DNA of 34,985 bases from Streptomyces sp. 150FB (lineage in GTDB: Bacteria; Actinomycetota; Actinomycetes; Streptomycetales; Streptomycetaceae): contig NZ_JTHL01000001.1 of assembly GCF_000818195.1 (NCBI RefSeq), positions 3,464,254-3,499,238 on the forward strand, written 5' to 3'. The notes below the pieces were generated by a model, which did not search any database, was not told the origin of the DNA, and saw nothing but the letters and a program-made list of their open reading frames with translations. Made by a program: the position numbers and the translations under genes. Shown piece by piece: positions 16,545 to 23,999 of this stretch; the stretch's first letter is position 1; each line of letters starts with the position of its first letter.

Positions 16545-16578
16545 GCGGCTGCGCGGAGTTGGGGCTCCGCGCAGCCGC
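16545..16578. terminator. Terminator after the second chaplin
   Basis: A perfect 14-bp stem (GCGGCTGCGCGGAG at 16545-16558, complement at 16565-16578) with a 6-nt loop lies 24 bp after the chaplin stop and upstream of the convergent gene's 3' end. Confidence 0.75.
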
Positions 16579-16639
16579 TCCGTCATGTCGGCCGACCGGT
16601 CGGATGGCCGGCGGGCGACATGGCCGGCCGGTGACGTGG

Positions 16640-17134
16640 TCAGCCGGTGAGGCTGCGTACCGGTACCAGGCAGTGCGCCGCGGTCATCAGCATGTCGCTG
16701 TCACCGACAAAGGCGCGCAGCCGCTCCTCCGTGACCGGCTTTCCCGGAGTCCCGTCGGCCCACGGCCGGGTGGCGACCATGAAATACACCTTGCCGAAGG
16801 CGCGCGCGTCCTGCTCCCATTCCGGTGGGACCGGGCATTGCGCGTTCAGATACGGCATCGTCAGCACGGCCCGGCCCGCCTGCACCAGCAGTTTGATTCC
16901 CACATTGGGGATCTGCGAGAGATCGACGACCTCGGCGCCGGGACGGAGCCCGATCTCGCTCAATACGGCCTGCATGGTCCGCGTGCCGGTCTCGGGCCCT
17001 TCTCGGCCGTCACCGAGCGAATAGGCGAGCAGGTAAGGCACCTCGCGATTGCTCTCCGAGGGATCGATGGTCCAGGGAATCACCGAGAGGGTGCCCAGCA
17101 GAGGGGTGTAGGCAGCGGTGTTGGTAGGGCTCAT
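16640..17134 (-). CDS. DUF5949-like protein of unknown function
   Basis: This 164-residue cytoplasmic protein has no signal peptide or membrane helix. Sequence blocks such as LGTLSVIPWTIDPSE, VPYLLAYSLGDGREGPETG and the C-terminal EERLRAFVGDSDMLMTAAHC resemble the uncharacterised actinobacterial DUF5949 family from memory; that name is a moderate-confidence call. No catalytic motif is evident. ATG 17134 is the first credible start, although no clear ribosome site precedes it. It converges on the second chaplin behind a terminator and diverges from the DUF89-like gene, so it is probably a single-gene unit unrelated to the coat genes. Confidence 0.75.
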   Translation of the reverse strand: MSPTNTAAYTPLLGTLSVIPWTIDPSESNREVPYLLAYSLGDGREGPETGTRTMQAVLSEIGLRPGAEVVDLSQIPNVGIKLLVQAGRAVLTMPYLNAQCPVPPEWEQDARAFGKVYFMVATRPWADGTPGKPVTEERLRAFVGDSDMLMTAAHCLVPVRSLTG

Positions 17135-17351
17135 GTAGCGGCACAGTAGCGGCCCTTGGGGAATGTCCGTGAGTCCGATTCACCCGTGTGGGCGAGCGCC
17201 TGAATTCCACCGGGCCGCCACGCCTTCGACTTCGTATTCCTGTACGAGAGTTCCCCGGGAAACCGAACCACCGGTGACGGAGTACGTTCGACGCCGTGCG
17301 CACACCACCCGGAACCGGAACAGGACTGACGAGTTGAACGAGCCGGACGAC

Positions 17352-18554
17352 ATGCGAGACGCCGACGACATGCGAGACGCCAGGGACACGAGGGACGCGC
17401 CCGTGATCCTGGGCAACCCGCCGGGCTCCTTCGCCTGGGGCGTGCTTGTCAGGCGCCATCCCGCGCTCATCGAGCAGGTGCGGGGCGCCTTCCCGTACGC
17501 ACCAACCCAGCACCGGCGCCTCGACGCGCTGCTCCGGGAGATCACCGACGGTGTGATCGAGCCGCTCGCGCCCGGTGACGACCACGACCGGGCCCAGTGG
17601 GAGGAGTGGGGGCGGGAGTACGTCGGGCGGAGCTGGTTCGACGCGCCGTTCCTGTGGGTGGAGAGCTACTTCTACCGCAGACTCCTGTCCGCCGTCGGGT
17701 ACTTCGGCCCCGGGCCCTGGCAGGGCATCGATCCCTTCGGGCCGTTCAAGCGGGCCGAGTTGCACGGTGACGCGGTCGCCGAGGAGTTGGCCGCGCTGGA
17801 TGATCTCGGGCGGCTGACGTCGGAGGAGCAGGCGACGGCGCTGCTGCGGGGCTCGCTCTGGGGGAACCGGGCCGATCTCGGGTTCCGTATGGACACCGAC
17901 CCGGGTACGGGCCCCGGGGACGCGGTGTCGCGTCTCGTCTCCGACGACAGCGCGCTGCTCTGGTCACTGCTGCCCATGGGCTCCGACAGCGTGCATCTCA
18001 TCGCCGACAACGCGGGCCGGGAGCTGATCCCGGACCTGGTGCTCATCGACCACCTGCTCACGACCGGGCGCGCCGCGCGGGCCGTCCTGTACGTCAAGCC
18101 GCACCCGTACTACGTCTCTGACGCCACGACGGCCGACCTCGTCGACTGCGTGCGCCGGCTCGGGGAAGCCTCCGGGAGCGCCGGGGAGACGGGTGGGCGG
18201 CTCCGGGAGGCGATGGGGAGCGGCCAACTCGCTGTGCGTACGCATGAGTTCTTCTGCGCACCATTCCCGTACAGCGCGATGCCCGACGGTCTGCGCGGCG
18301 AACTGGCTTGCGCCACCCTGACGTTGGTGAAGGGCGACCTCAACTACCGACGCCTGGTGGGCGACCGACGCTGGCCGGGGACAACTCCGTTCGCCGAGCT
18401 GACCTCGTACTTCCCGGGGCCGGTGGCGGCCCTGCGCACCCTGAAGTGCGATGTCGTCGCCGGCCTCGACCCGGACGTCCTCGCGAACCTCGAAGGCGGC
18501 GGCCAGGAGTGGCGTACGAGCGGCACGCACGCGCTCATCCAGGTCAAGCCGTAA
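17352..18554 (+). CDS. DUF89/ARMT1-like damage-control phosphatase family protein
   Basis: This 400-residue protein carries the DUF89/ARMT1 signature: LIADNAGRELIPDLVLIDHL (metal-binding Asp-Asn), AVLYVKPHPYYVSDAT, then TLVKGDLNYRRLVGDRRW and a C-terminal LRTLKCDVVAGL. These are metal-dependent phosphatases that remove damaged or surplus phosphometabolites such as sugar phosphates, acting in the cytoplasm. The start is uncertain. ATG 17352 is chosen; TTG 17334 and GTG 17274 are alternatives, and the conserved part starts only at about VILGNPPGSFAWGVL. The first 16 residues after ATG are a repeated MRDADD/MRDARD run of low complexity. It is likely monocistronic. Confidence 0.85.
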   Translation: MRDADDMRDARDTRDAPVILGNPPGSFAWGVLVRRHPALIEQVRGAFPYAPTQHRRLDALLREITDGVIEPLAPGDDHDRAQWEEWGREYVGRSWFDAPFLWVESYFYRRLLSAVGYFGPGPWQGIDPFGPFKRAELHGDAVAEELAALDDLGRLTSEEQATALLRGSLWGNRADLGFRMDTDPGTGPGDAVSRLVSDDSALLWSLLPMGSDSVHLIADNAGRELIPDLVLIDHLLTTGRAARAVLYVKPHPYYVSDATTADLVDCVRRLGEASGSAGETGGRLREAMGSGQLAVRTHEFFCAPFPYSAMPDGLRGELACATLTLVKGDLNYRRLVGDRRWPGTTPFAELTSYFPGPVAALRTLKCDVVAGLDPDVLANLEGGGQEWRTSGTHALIQVKP

Positions 18555-18569
18555 CGCGCTTCCCCGGGG

Positions 18570-18614
18570 CCTCAGTTGCGGGGACCTCAGTTGCGGGGGG
18601 CCTCAGTTGCCGGG
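18570..18614. repeat. Three 14-16 bp tandem repeats over the 3' end of a TetR gene
   Basis: Units starting CCTCAGTTGC occur at 18570, 18585 and 18601. They duplicate the end of the TetR coding sequence together with its stop codon, so extra copies lie beyond the stop. This looks like slippage; no function is evident. Confidence 0.6.
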
Positions 18615-19219
18615 CCCGCCGCCTGGAAGATCCGGTCGAGGTGGTGGCGCAGGACCGCGGTGGCGGTGTCGGGGTCGCGCTGACCGACCAGGACGCTGGT
18701 GCCGAGCCCGGCCGACATGGCGAGCAGGCTGATCGCCTCCGTACGTACGTCAAGACCGGGCGCGGTGAGGCGCGCGTCGCGCGCCTGCTGGAGCAGGCCG
18801 GTCACGACGTCCTCGGCGGCGTCGGGGTTCTCGATGAAGGGCTGGGCGGCGAGCGCCTCGTCCGTCACGGCGAGCACCGCGTACGAGGTGTAGACGAGGT
18901 GGAAGACCCGGCTCTCCTCGTCGGTGGGCAGCGACGTCATCAGCAGCGCGTCGATGACCGCGCGCGGGCCCGGGTCGGCGCCGGCGGCCTGGACCCGGGC
19001 GGTGACCCGGGCCGTGAGTCCGGCGGCCAGGTGCCGCAGCCCGTACAGCAGCAGCTTCTCCTTGGTCTGGAAGTAGTACTGCACCAGCCTGAGCGACACA
19101 CCCGCCTCGGCGGCCACATCACGCATCCCCACCCCGTGCAGTCCGCGCCGCCCGGCGACCCGGACGAGCGCCTCGGCGATCTGGACGCGTCGCTCCTCGT
19201 GGTCCACACGCTTCGGCAT
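18587..19219 (-). CDS. TetR-family regulator of the divergent hydrolase gene
   Basis: This 210-residue repressor has an N-terminal TetR helix-turn-helix (residues about 12-50: IAEALVRVAGRRGLHGVGMRDVAAEAGVSLRLVQYYFQTKEKLL) and a helical ligand-binding domain. A GGAGA site precedes the ATG at 19219. It is divergent from the alpha/beta hydrolase gene, and two copies of the inverted repeat TGGTAC-N4-GTATCA lie between them. This layout predicts that it represses itself and the hydrolase until a ligand binds, possibly the hydrolase substrate. The ligand is unknown. Confidence 0.92.
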   Translation of the reverse strand: MPKRVDHEERRVQIAEALVRVAGRRGLHGVGMRDVAAEAGVSLRLVQYYFQTKEKLLLYGLRHLAAGLTARVTARVQAAGADPGPRAVIDALLMTSLPTDEESRVFHLVYTSYAVLAVTDEALAAQPFIENPDAAEDVVTGLLQQARDARLTAPGLDVRTEAISLLAMSAGLGTSVLVGQRDPDTATAVLRHHLDRIFQAAGPATEAPRN

Positions 19220-19274
19220 CGGCCGCTTCTCCGCTCTTCAGTTCCTCTGCCGCGCCCTGGTCGGCGGCTCTTCA

Positions 19275-19290
19275 TGGTACATCCGTATCA
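19275..19290. promoter_or_regulatory. TetR operator, copy 1
   Basis: Inverted repeat TGGTAC-ATCC-GTATCA (one mismatch between arms) in the TetR/hydrolase divergent region. Copy 2 has identical arms, 22 bp away centre to centre, so bound dimers would sit on the same helix face two turns apart. Confidence 0.75.
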
Positions 19291-19296
19291 TCAACA

Positions 19297-19312
19297 TGGT
19301 ACGGTCGTATCA
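19297..19312. promoter_or_regulatory. TetR operator, copy 2
   Basis: Inverted repeat TGGTAC-GGTC-GTATCA, with the same arms as copy 1 and a different 4-bp spacer. It ends 29 bp before the hydrolase GTG start, where a bound repressor would block transcription. Confidence 0.75.
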
Positions 19313-19341
19313 CGAAAAGCGACCCCCGGAGGTGCCCGACC

Positions 19342-20232
19342 GTGGCCATCAACAGCTATGTCAACACCGCACTGCGCGACCGGTACTTCGCCGCCTGCGA
19401 CGCGGTCTACGCGCTGGGTCCGGCCGCGCGCGCCGAGGCGGAGGTGGAGACCCGTTTCGGGACCACGCATGTGTACGTGTACGGTCCCGGCGCCACGGAC
19501 CCGGGTGGAGCGTCGCGTACCCCGGTGGTGCTGGTGCACGGCTCGGGCGGCAACTCCTCCCAGTGGTACCCGAATGTCGCCGCCCTCAGCGCCGACCGCA
19601 CGGTCTACGCGATCGACACGATCGGCGATCCGGGCCGCAGCGTGCAGCGCGAACCCATCCACCAGCCCGACCGCGCCGCGCGGTGGCTGGACGAGGTGCT
19701 CGCGGGGCTGGGGCTCGAACGGGTCCACCTCGTCGGGTCCTCGTACGGCGGATGGCTCGCGCTGAACCAGGCGCACCGGGCACCCGGCCGGCTGGCCTCG
19801 GCCACGCTGCTCGACCCCGGGGGTCTGGAGAAGGTGGGGGCGCGGTTCTTCGCCTGGATATACCTCAGCGCGCTGGCGGGCATCGCGCCGAAAGCGCTAC
19901 GGCCGCGGCTGGCGGCCTGGTTGAACCAGCCGGTCCTGGTGGTGCCGGAGCTGTACAGGATGGTCATGCTCGGCGCCCGCGCGTTCCGCCTGCGGCGCCC
20001 CGCTCCGCTTCCGCTGACCGAGGACGAGCTGCGCACCATCCGTACCCCGCTCTATCTGCTGATGGGGGCACGGAGCTTGATCCTGCACCCGGAGCGTCAG
20101 CGGGAGCGCGTCCCGCGCCTGGTGCCGGGCGCCCGCGCCGAGATCTTCAGCAACGCCGGGCACGGTCCGAACATCGAACACGCGGAGGAGGCCAACGGGC
20201 GGATGCTGAGCTTCATGGACTCCATCGGCTGA
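19342..20232 (+). CDS. Alpha/beta-fold hydrolase
   Basis: This 296-residue alpha/beta hydrolase has an oxyanion-hole strand VVLVHGSGGNSSQWYPN, a nucleophile elbow GSSYGG (VHLVGSSYGGWLALNQ, Ser nucleophile) and a late catalytic His in SNAGHGPNIEHAEE. An acidic residue near PLYLLMGARSLIL would complete the triad, though the usual Asp there is not obvious. It probably hydrolyses an ester, lactone or amide in the cytoplasm. The GTG at 19342 lies 8 nt after GGAGG. It is divergent from its likely TetR repressor and has no other operon partner, so it may act on a small inducer or antibiotic-like molecule. Confidence 0.88.
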   Translation: MAINSYVNTALRDRYFAACDAVYALGPAARAEAEVETRFGTTHVYVYGPGATDPGGASRTPVVLVHGSGGNSSQWYPNVAALSADRTVYAIDTIGDPGRSVQREPIHQPDRAARWLDEVLAGLGLERVHLVGSSYGGWLALNQAHRAPGRLASATLLDPGGLEKVGARFFAWIYLSALAGIAPKALRPRLAAWLNQPVLVVPELYRMVMLGARAFRLRRPAPLPLTEDELRTIRTPLYLLMGARSLILHPERQRERVPRLVPGARAEIFSNAGHGPNIEHAEEANGRMLSFMDSIG

Positions 20233-20286
20233 GACGCGCCGCGCGCCGCGCGCCACCCGCCGCTGCGGGCCCGGACCCGGACCCGG

Positions 20287-21093
20287 TCAGCCGGACGGGT
20301 CCCGGCTCAGCGCGTCGGCGAAGACCGTACGGTGCGCGGCGGTGAAGGCGTACTCGCGCTCCGACCAGGCGATACGTTCGACCGCCGCGCTGTCTTCGGC
20401 GACGCGGTGGCGCCACCAACGGGCGTTGCGCGCCTGCCGGTCCAGCATCGCGTCGACCAGCTCGGCGCCGTACGAACCGTGTCGTCCGCCCGCGTCCCGC
20501 CCGCCGTACGCCTGCGCCACGATCCTTACCTGGACGGCCTGTTCGCGGACGGGCGGCGCTGTGCTCCTGGACGAGACACACCAGGTCCACGCCAGATACC
20601 CGAGGTCCTCCAGCGGATCGCCCGGCGCCGCCATGTCGAAGTCGATGAAGGCGAAAGGGAGTTCGTCCTCGTCGCCGAACACGGTGTTGTTCGGTCCGGG
20701 GTCGTGGTGGCAGACGACCGGCTGTCCCCCCGTCAGACCGCTCTCCCGGGTGGCGTCGTGGAACGACCTCAACAGCGCCGCGGCGGCTGCCACTTGCGGA
20801 TCGCTCCAGCGCCGGAAGCGCGGAGGTACCCGACCCGGCAGATAGCCGAAGGTGTCGCGGCCCTTCTCGTCCAGGCCGAGATGGCGCGGCGCACCCGCGA
20901 ATCCCGACCGGGCGAGCGCTCCGAGCAGGTCGGCCACGAACCGTGAGGCGTCGCTGACCGGCCTGCGGACCGTGTCGCCGACGCGGACCACCCCTGTGGT
21001 GATCCGGCCGCCCGTCAGCGGCACTTCGGTGCGGGTCGGCTCCGTCGGCTCCGTCAGCTCCGTCAGCTCTCTCGGTTCCGTCGGCTCCGTCAT
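20287..21093 (-). CDS. APH-fold phosphotransferase downstream of the conservon P450
   Basis: This 268-residue member of the aminoglycoside phosphotransferase/choline-kinase fold has a short N-lobe (TTGVVRVGDTVRRPVSDAS). Its catalytic Brenner motif is VVCHHDPGPNNTVF (HxDxxxxN), and the metal-binding motif is FIDFDMAAPGDPLEDLG. It phosphorylates a small hydroxylated substrate, or is a distant kinase-like protein; aminoglycoside resistance should not be assumed. The N-terminus is a TEPTEP/TELTEP repeat encoded by near-identical 9-bp units. Its ATG at 21093 follows the P450 stop by one base, so it is co-transcribed with the conservon and probably translated by reinitiation. It converges on the hydrolase gene. 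Confidence 0.84.
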   Translation of the reverse strand: MTEPTEPRELTELTEPTEPTRTEVPLTGGRITTGVVRVGDTVRRPVSDASRFVADLLGALARSGFAGAPRHLGLDEKGRDTFGYLPGRVPPRFRRWSDPQVAAAAALLRSFHDATRESGLTGGQPVVCHHDPGPNNTVFGDEDELPFAFIDFDMAAPGDPLEDLGYLAWTWCVSSRSTAPPVREQAVQVRIVAQAYGGRDAGGRHGSYGAELVDAMLDRQARNARWWRHRVAEDSAAVERIAWSEREYAFTAAHRTVFADALSRDPSG

Positions 21094-21094
21094 G

Positions 21095-22545
21095 TCACCG
21101 GGAGCTCCGGGTCGGGATACGGGCCGCCGAGAACTCGGCGGGCAGCGCCACCGGCACCCGCGACCAGGGCGAGTAGCGCCAGGTGAGCTGATCGGCGGGG
21201 ATGCTGAGCCGCATGTCGGGCAGCAGATGCAGCGCGGTGTTCACCGCCGTACGCGTGATGAGACGGGCCGGGACCTGCGCCGGGCACATGTGCGGCCCCG
21301 CGGAGAAGGCGAGATGGGCGCGGTTGCCCCACTCCTCGTCGCCCTCCTCGGGGCGGATCACCGGATCGTCGTTGGCGGCCGCGTGGCCGAGGATGAGGCA
21401 GTCGCCGCGCTGGATGAGCCGGCCGCCCAGCTCGGTGTCGTGCAGCGCGTACCTGGCGGGCATGTTGTTCATCGGCGGGTCGCGCCACAGCGCCGCGTCG
21501 AGGGCGTCGTCCACCCCGAGCCTCCCGCCGTGCAGCCGCGCGGCGAAGCGGGGGTCGGTGAGCATCAGCCGCAAGGTGTGCGAGATCCAGGCCGTGACCG
21601 TCTCGTTCCCCGCCGAGATCGTCACCACGATCGACTGGAGCCGCTCCGCCTCGGTCAGCAGATTCGGGTGGTTGATGAAGACCGTCGTCATGTCGTCGGT
21701 CGGATTCTGCTGCCGGTCGCGGACCAGGTCGAGGATGATCTGCTCGAAGTGGCGGCCGCCGATCTGCGCGTCGGGGCGCTGCCGAACAGGTCGATGAGCG
21801 AGTCGAGCAACTCCTGGCTCTCGACGCTGTCCAGGCCGAACAGCGAGGCGAGGGAGAGCATCGGCACGATCGTGGCGTACTCCGTCACCATGTCCGCCCG
21901 GCCGCGCTCGGAGAACCCTGCGATCAGTTCCGTCGACAGCTCCTCGACGTGGCGGCGCACCCTGCGCTGGTCGATGCGTGCGATGCCGTCCTCCAACGGC
22001 CGCCGCAGCCGCCGGTGTTCGGCGCCGTCGCTGCCGATGACGCTGCTGGTGCGCCAGCCCATCATCGTCAGCAGGCCGGAGTCCGGCGAGACGACGCCGT
22101 CGTACATATGGCGCCAATTGCGGCTGTCCCGCGAGTAGATCTGCTCCTGGCGGGTGATGGTGAGCAGCTCGCGGTAGCCCATGACGAGCCAGGCGGGCAC
22201 GCCTGGCTCCAGCTCCACCTTGGCGACATTGCCCCAATCCTCGCGCAGCTTGCGGTAGATGGAGCGGGGATCGGCCGAGCCGACGATGCCGGGCAGCAGG
22301 AGCAGGCCCGTACCGTCGCTGTCGGGTGAGGGTGAGGGTGAGGGTGAGGGCGTCTGAGCGGGCGCCTGCACGGGTGCGGGTGCGGCGGTGGGTGCCGCGG
22401 GTGGTACGGCCTGCATGACGGTGGGCGCGGACGCCTGCGCCGGGACGGCGGCGTGCGCCGGGCAGTTGGGCGGGGGCTCCTGCCCGTACGGGGGGAGTTG
22501 GGCCCCCGGGGCCGGGGACGGAAGGTGCGGGGAAGCGGTGCTCAT
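21095..22545 (-). pseudogene. cvnE: Conservon cytochrome P450 interrupted by a one-base frameshift
   Basis: Two overlapping frames together spell one P450. The N-terminal part (ATG 22545, ATGA overlap with CvnD) includes a Pro-Ser/Ala-rich leader, a conserved IYRKLREDWGNVAKVELEPG region and GAEHRRLRRPLEDGI (helix C). It runs to LIDLFGSAP, where the frame is lost. The C-terminal frame resumes at DAQIGGRHFEQIILDLV and holds the I-helix VTISAGNETVTAWISHTL, RDPPMNNMPARYALHDTELG and the heme loop HLAFSAGPHMCPAQVPAR with the cysteine ligand. One missing C in the C run near 21774-21777 restores a continuous protein of about 483 residues. P450s of this type are the fifth gene of cvn9/rar-like conservons. 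The lesion may be a true mutation or a homopolymer sequencing error. Confidence 0.82.
22325..22348. repeat. Four GGTGAG hexanucleotide repeats in the P450 leader
   Basis: Four consecutive copies of GGTGAG encode alternating Pro-Ser on the minus strand in the disordered N-terminus of the P450. Copy-number changes would stay in frame. Confidence 0.75.
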
Positions 22546-23150
22546 GAGGCAGTCTCCGGGGTGCGCACCGCGAAGGTGGCAGACACGTATTCGACAAGGC
22601 TGATCAGCGAGTCGACCGACGAGATGGTGTCGCGCGCGTCGCACGTCACGACAGGCGTCTCGTCCAACAGGTCGAGGGCGCCGCGCAGTTCTTCGGCGCT
22701 GTGCCGCTCGCTGTCCGGGAAGCGGTTGACGGCGACGGCGAACGGCAGCCCGCGTAACTCCAGTTGTTCCAGTACGTCGAAGCTGTCCTGGAGCCTGCGG
22801 GTGTCGACCAGGACGAGCACACCGATGGCGCCCTCGGCGAGCCCCTCCCACAGGTCCCAGAAGCGCCGCTGTCCCGGCGTACCGAACAGGTAGAGCACCA
22901 GCCGGGAGCTGAGTGTGATCCGCCCGAAGTCCATCGCGACGGTCGTGGTCGTCTTGCCGTCCATGCCGGCCAGATCGTCCACACCGACGCTCGCCTGGGT
23001 CATCACCTCTTCGGTACGAAGTGGTTCGATCTCGCTGACGGATCCGACCAGGGTGGTCTTCCCGACGCCGAAGGCGCCCACGACGAGGATCTTGACGGCC
23101 TGCTGGACAGTGTCGGGCAAGTAGCGGTCAGCGGAGCCGACGTAGCCCAT
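22542..23150 (-). CDS. cvnD: CvnD-type small GTPase of the conservon (contains a TTA codon)
   Basis: This 202-residue Ras/MglA-like GTPase has a P-loop GAFGVGKT (residues 25-32), a switch II region LYLFGTPGQRRFWDLW and the nucleotide-specificity region AVAVNRFPDSE (NRF in place of NKxD, as is usual in CvnD proteins). It should work as the switch of a membrane-associated complex with CvnA, CvnB and CvnC. Leu132 is encoded by TTA (22755-22757), so its translation likely depends on the bldA tRNA. Its start lies 23 bp inside the cvnC gene and its stop overlaps the P450 start (ATGA), both indicating tight coupling. Confidence 0.95.
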   Translation of the reverse strand: MGYVGSADRYLPDTVQQAVKILVVGAFGVGKTTLVGSVSEIEPLRTEEVMTQASVGVDDLAGMDGKTTTTVAMDFGRITLSSRLVLYLFGTPGQRRFWDLWEGLAEGAIGVLVLVDTRRLQDSFDVLEQLELRGLPFAVAVNRFPDSERHSAEELRGALDLLDETPVVTCDARDTISSVDSLISLVEYVSATFAVRTPETAS

Positions 23151-23496
23151 CCAGTACCTCCTGAAGCAGTTGCGAGTCGGGCAGTGCGGCTTGCGGGATG
23201 CCTGAGCGTGCGGACAACTGACCGCTGTCCACCAGATCGGATGCCAGCACCTTCACAAGGCTGACCGGCAGTTGGAGATGTGCGGCGGCCTCCACCAGGG
23301 ACAGCAGGCGCTCACACATCCGAACCAGCGCGAGCTCCTCCCTGGTCGCTGAGACCGGAAGGGCGCGCGGAGGTTCTACCGCCACGAGGAGGGTCTCGAC
23401 ACTGATGGTGTTACGGGTGGGCCGGGAGCGCCCTCTGGTGATCACGTACGGGCGCACCGCACCGTCCGAGTACTCCTCCTCTCCCGGCCCGCTCAT
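23128..23496 (-). CDS. cvnC: CvnC-type DUF742 protein of the conservon
   Basis: This 122-residue DUF742 protein has the typical VRPYVITRGRSRPTRNTISVETL start, a winged-helix-like centre (VRMCERLLSLVEAAAHLQLPVSLVKVLASDLVDSGQL) and a short C-terminal helix (LLQEVLDGLRRL). Family members bridge the sensor kinase and roadblock proteins to the GTPase in the heterocomplex; no enzymatic activity is known. ATG 23496 overlaps the cvnB stop by 4 bp. Confidence 0.95.
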   Translation of the reverse strand: MSGPGEEEYSDGAVRPYVITRGRSRPTRNTISVETLLVAVEPPRALPVSATREELALVRMCERLLSLVEAAAHLQLPVSLVKVLASDLVDSGQLSARSGIPQAALPDSQLLQEVLDGLRRLR

Positions 23497-23999
23497 ACGG
23501 CCCCCTGCCTAGGAGGTGTGCCCTGCCGTGGTGGGGGTCCCTGCCTGGGCGCCGACGACTGTCTGGGCGAGCTGGAGCCCACCTTGGGCGGCGAGTCCAG
23601 TCTCGGCGGGCTGCTGAGGTTGCCGGCGCCCATCCTCATGACCTGCGCCTGCATCTGCCGCGCGACCAGCTTCGGGTCGACGACAGGGCCTGCCACCACG
23701 GCGAGGTGGGCTCCGGCGGCACTGCGCATGAAGAGGAAGCCGCCGTTGAACTCCACCATCTGCTGGTGCACGGCTCCGCCGTCCTCGCCGAACTCACGGC
23801 CGAGGCTGCGCCCGAGGGACTGGAGGCCCGAGCAGTTCGCCGACAACCGGTCGGCCGAATCGCGGTCCATCCCCTCCGAGCTGGCCAGCAGCAGTCCGTC
23901 GGCGCTGAAGACGATGACCTGCCGCACCCCTGGCACTGCTGCCACCTCGGCGATCATCCAGCCCCGCTGCTCCGGGTTCTCCACATAACTCATGCTCAC
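23493..23999 (-). CDS. cvnB: CvnB-type roadblock/LC7 protein of the conservon
   Basis: This 168-residue protein has a roadblock/LC7 domain in its first 125 residues (GVRQVIVFSADGLLLASSEGMDRDSADRLSANCSGLQSLG, then HLAVVAGPVVDPKLVARQMQAQV). These proteins act with the cognate GTPase in a way likened to MglB. The C-terminal 40 residues are a Ser/Pro/Arg-rich tail with PRQGxPPRQG repeats. GTG 23999 is chosen because it overlaps the CvnA stop (GTGA) and lies 5 nt after AAGGA; ATG 23993 is the alternative. Confidence 0.93.
   Translation of the reverse strand: MSMSYVENPEQRGWMIAEVAAVPGVRQVIVFSADGLLLASSEGMDRDSADRLSANCSGLQSLGRSLGREFGEDGGAVHQQMVEFNGGFLFMRSAAGAHLAVVAGPVVDPKLVARQMQAQVMRMGAGNLSSPPRLDSPPKVGSSSPRQSSAPRQGPPPRQGTPPRQGAV

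Noticed and set aside
20233..20286. Terminator between the hydrolase and phosphotransferase genes
   Set aside because: The best stem found is about 7 bp in very GC-rich repeats, too weak to claim.
20287..21093. Aminoglycoside resistance gene
   Set aside because: Only the general APH fold motifs are present; its position in the conservon operon argues for another substrate.
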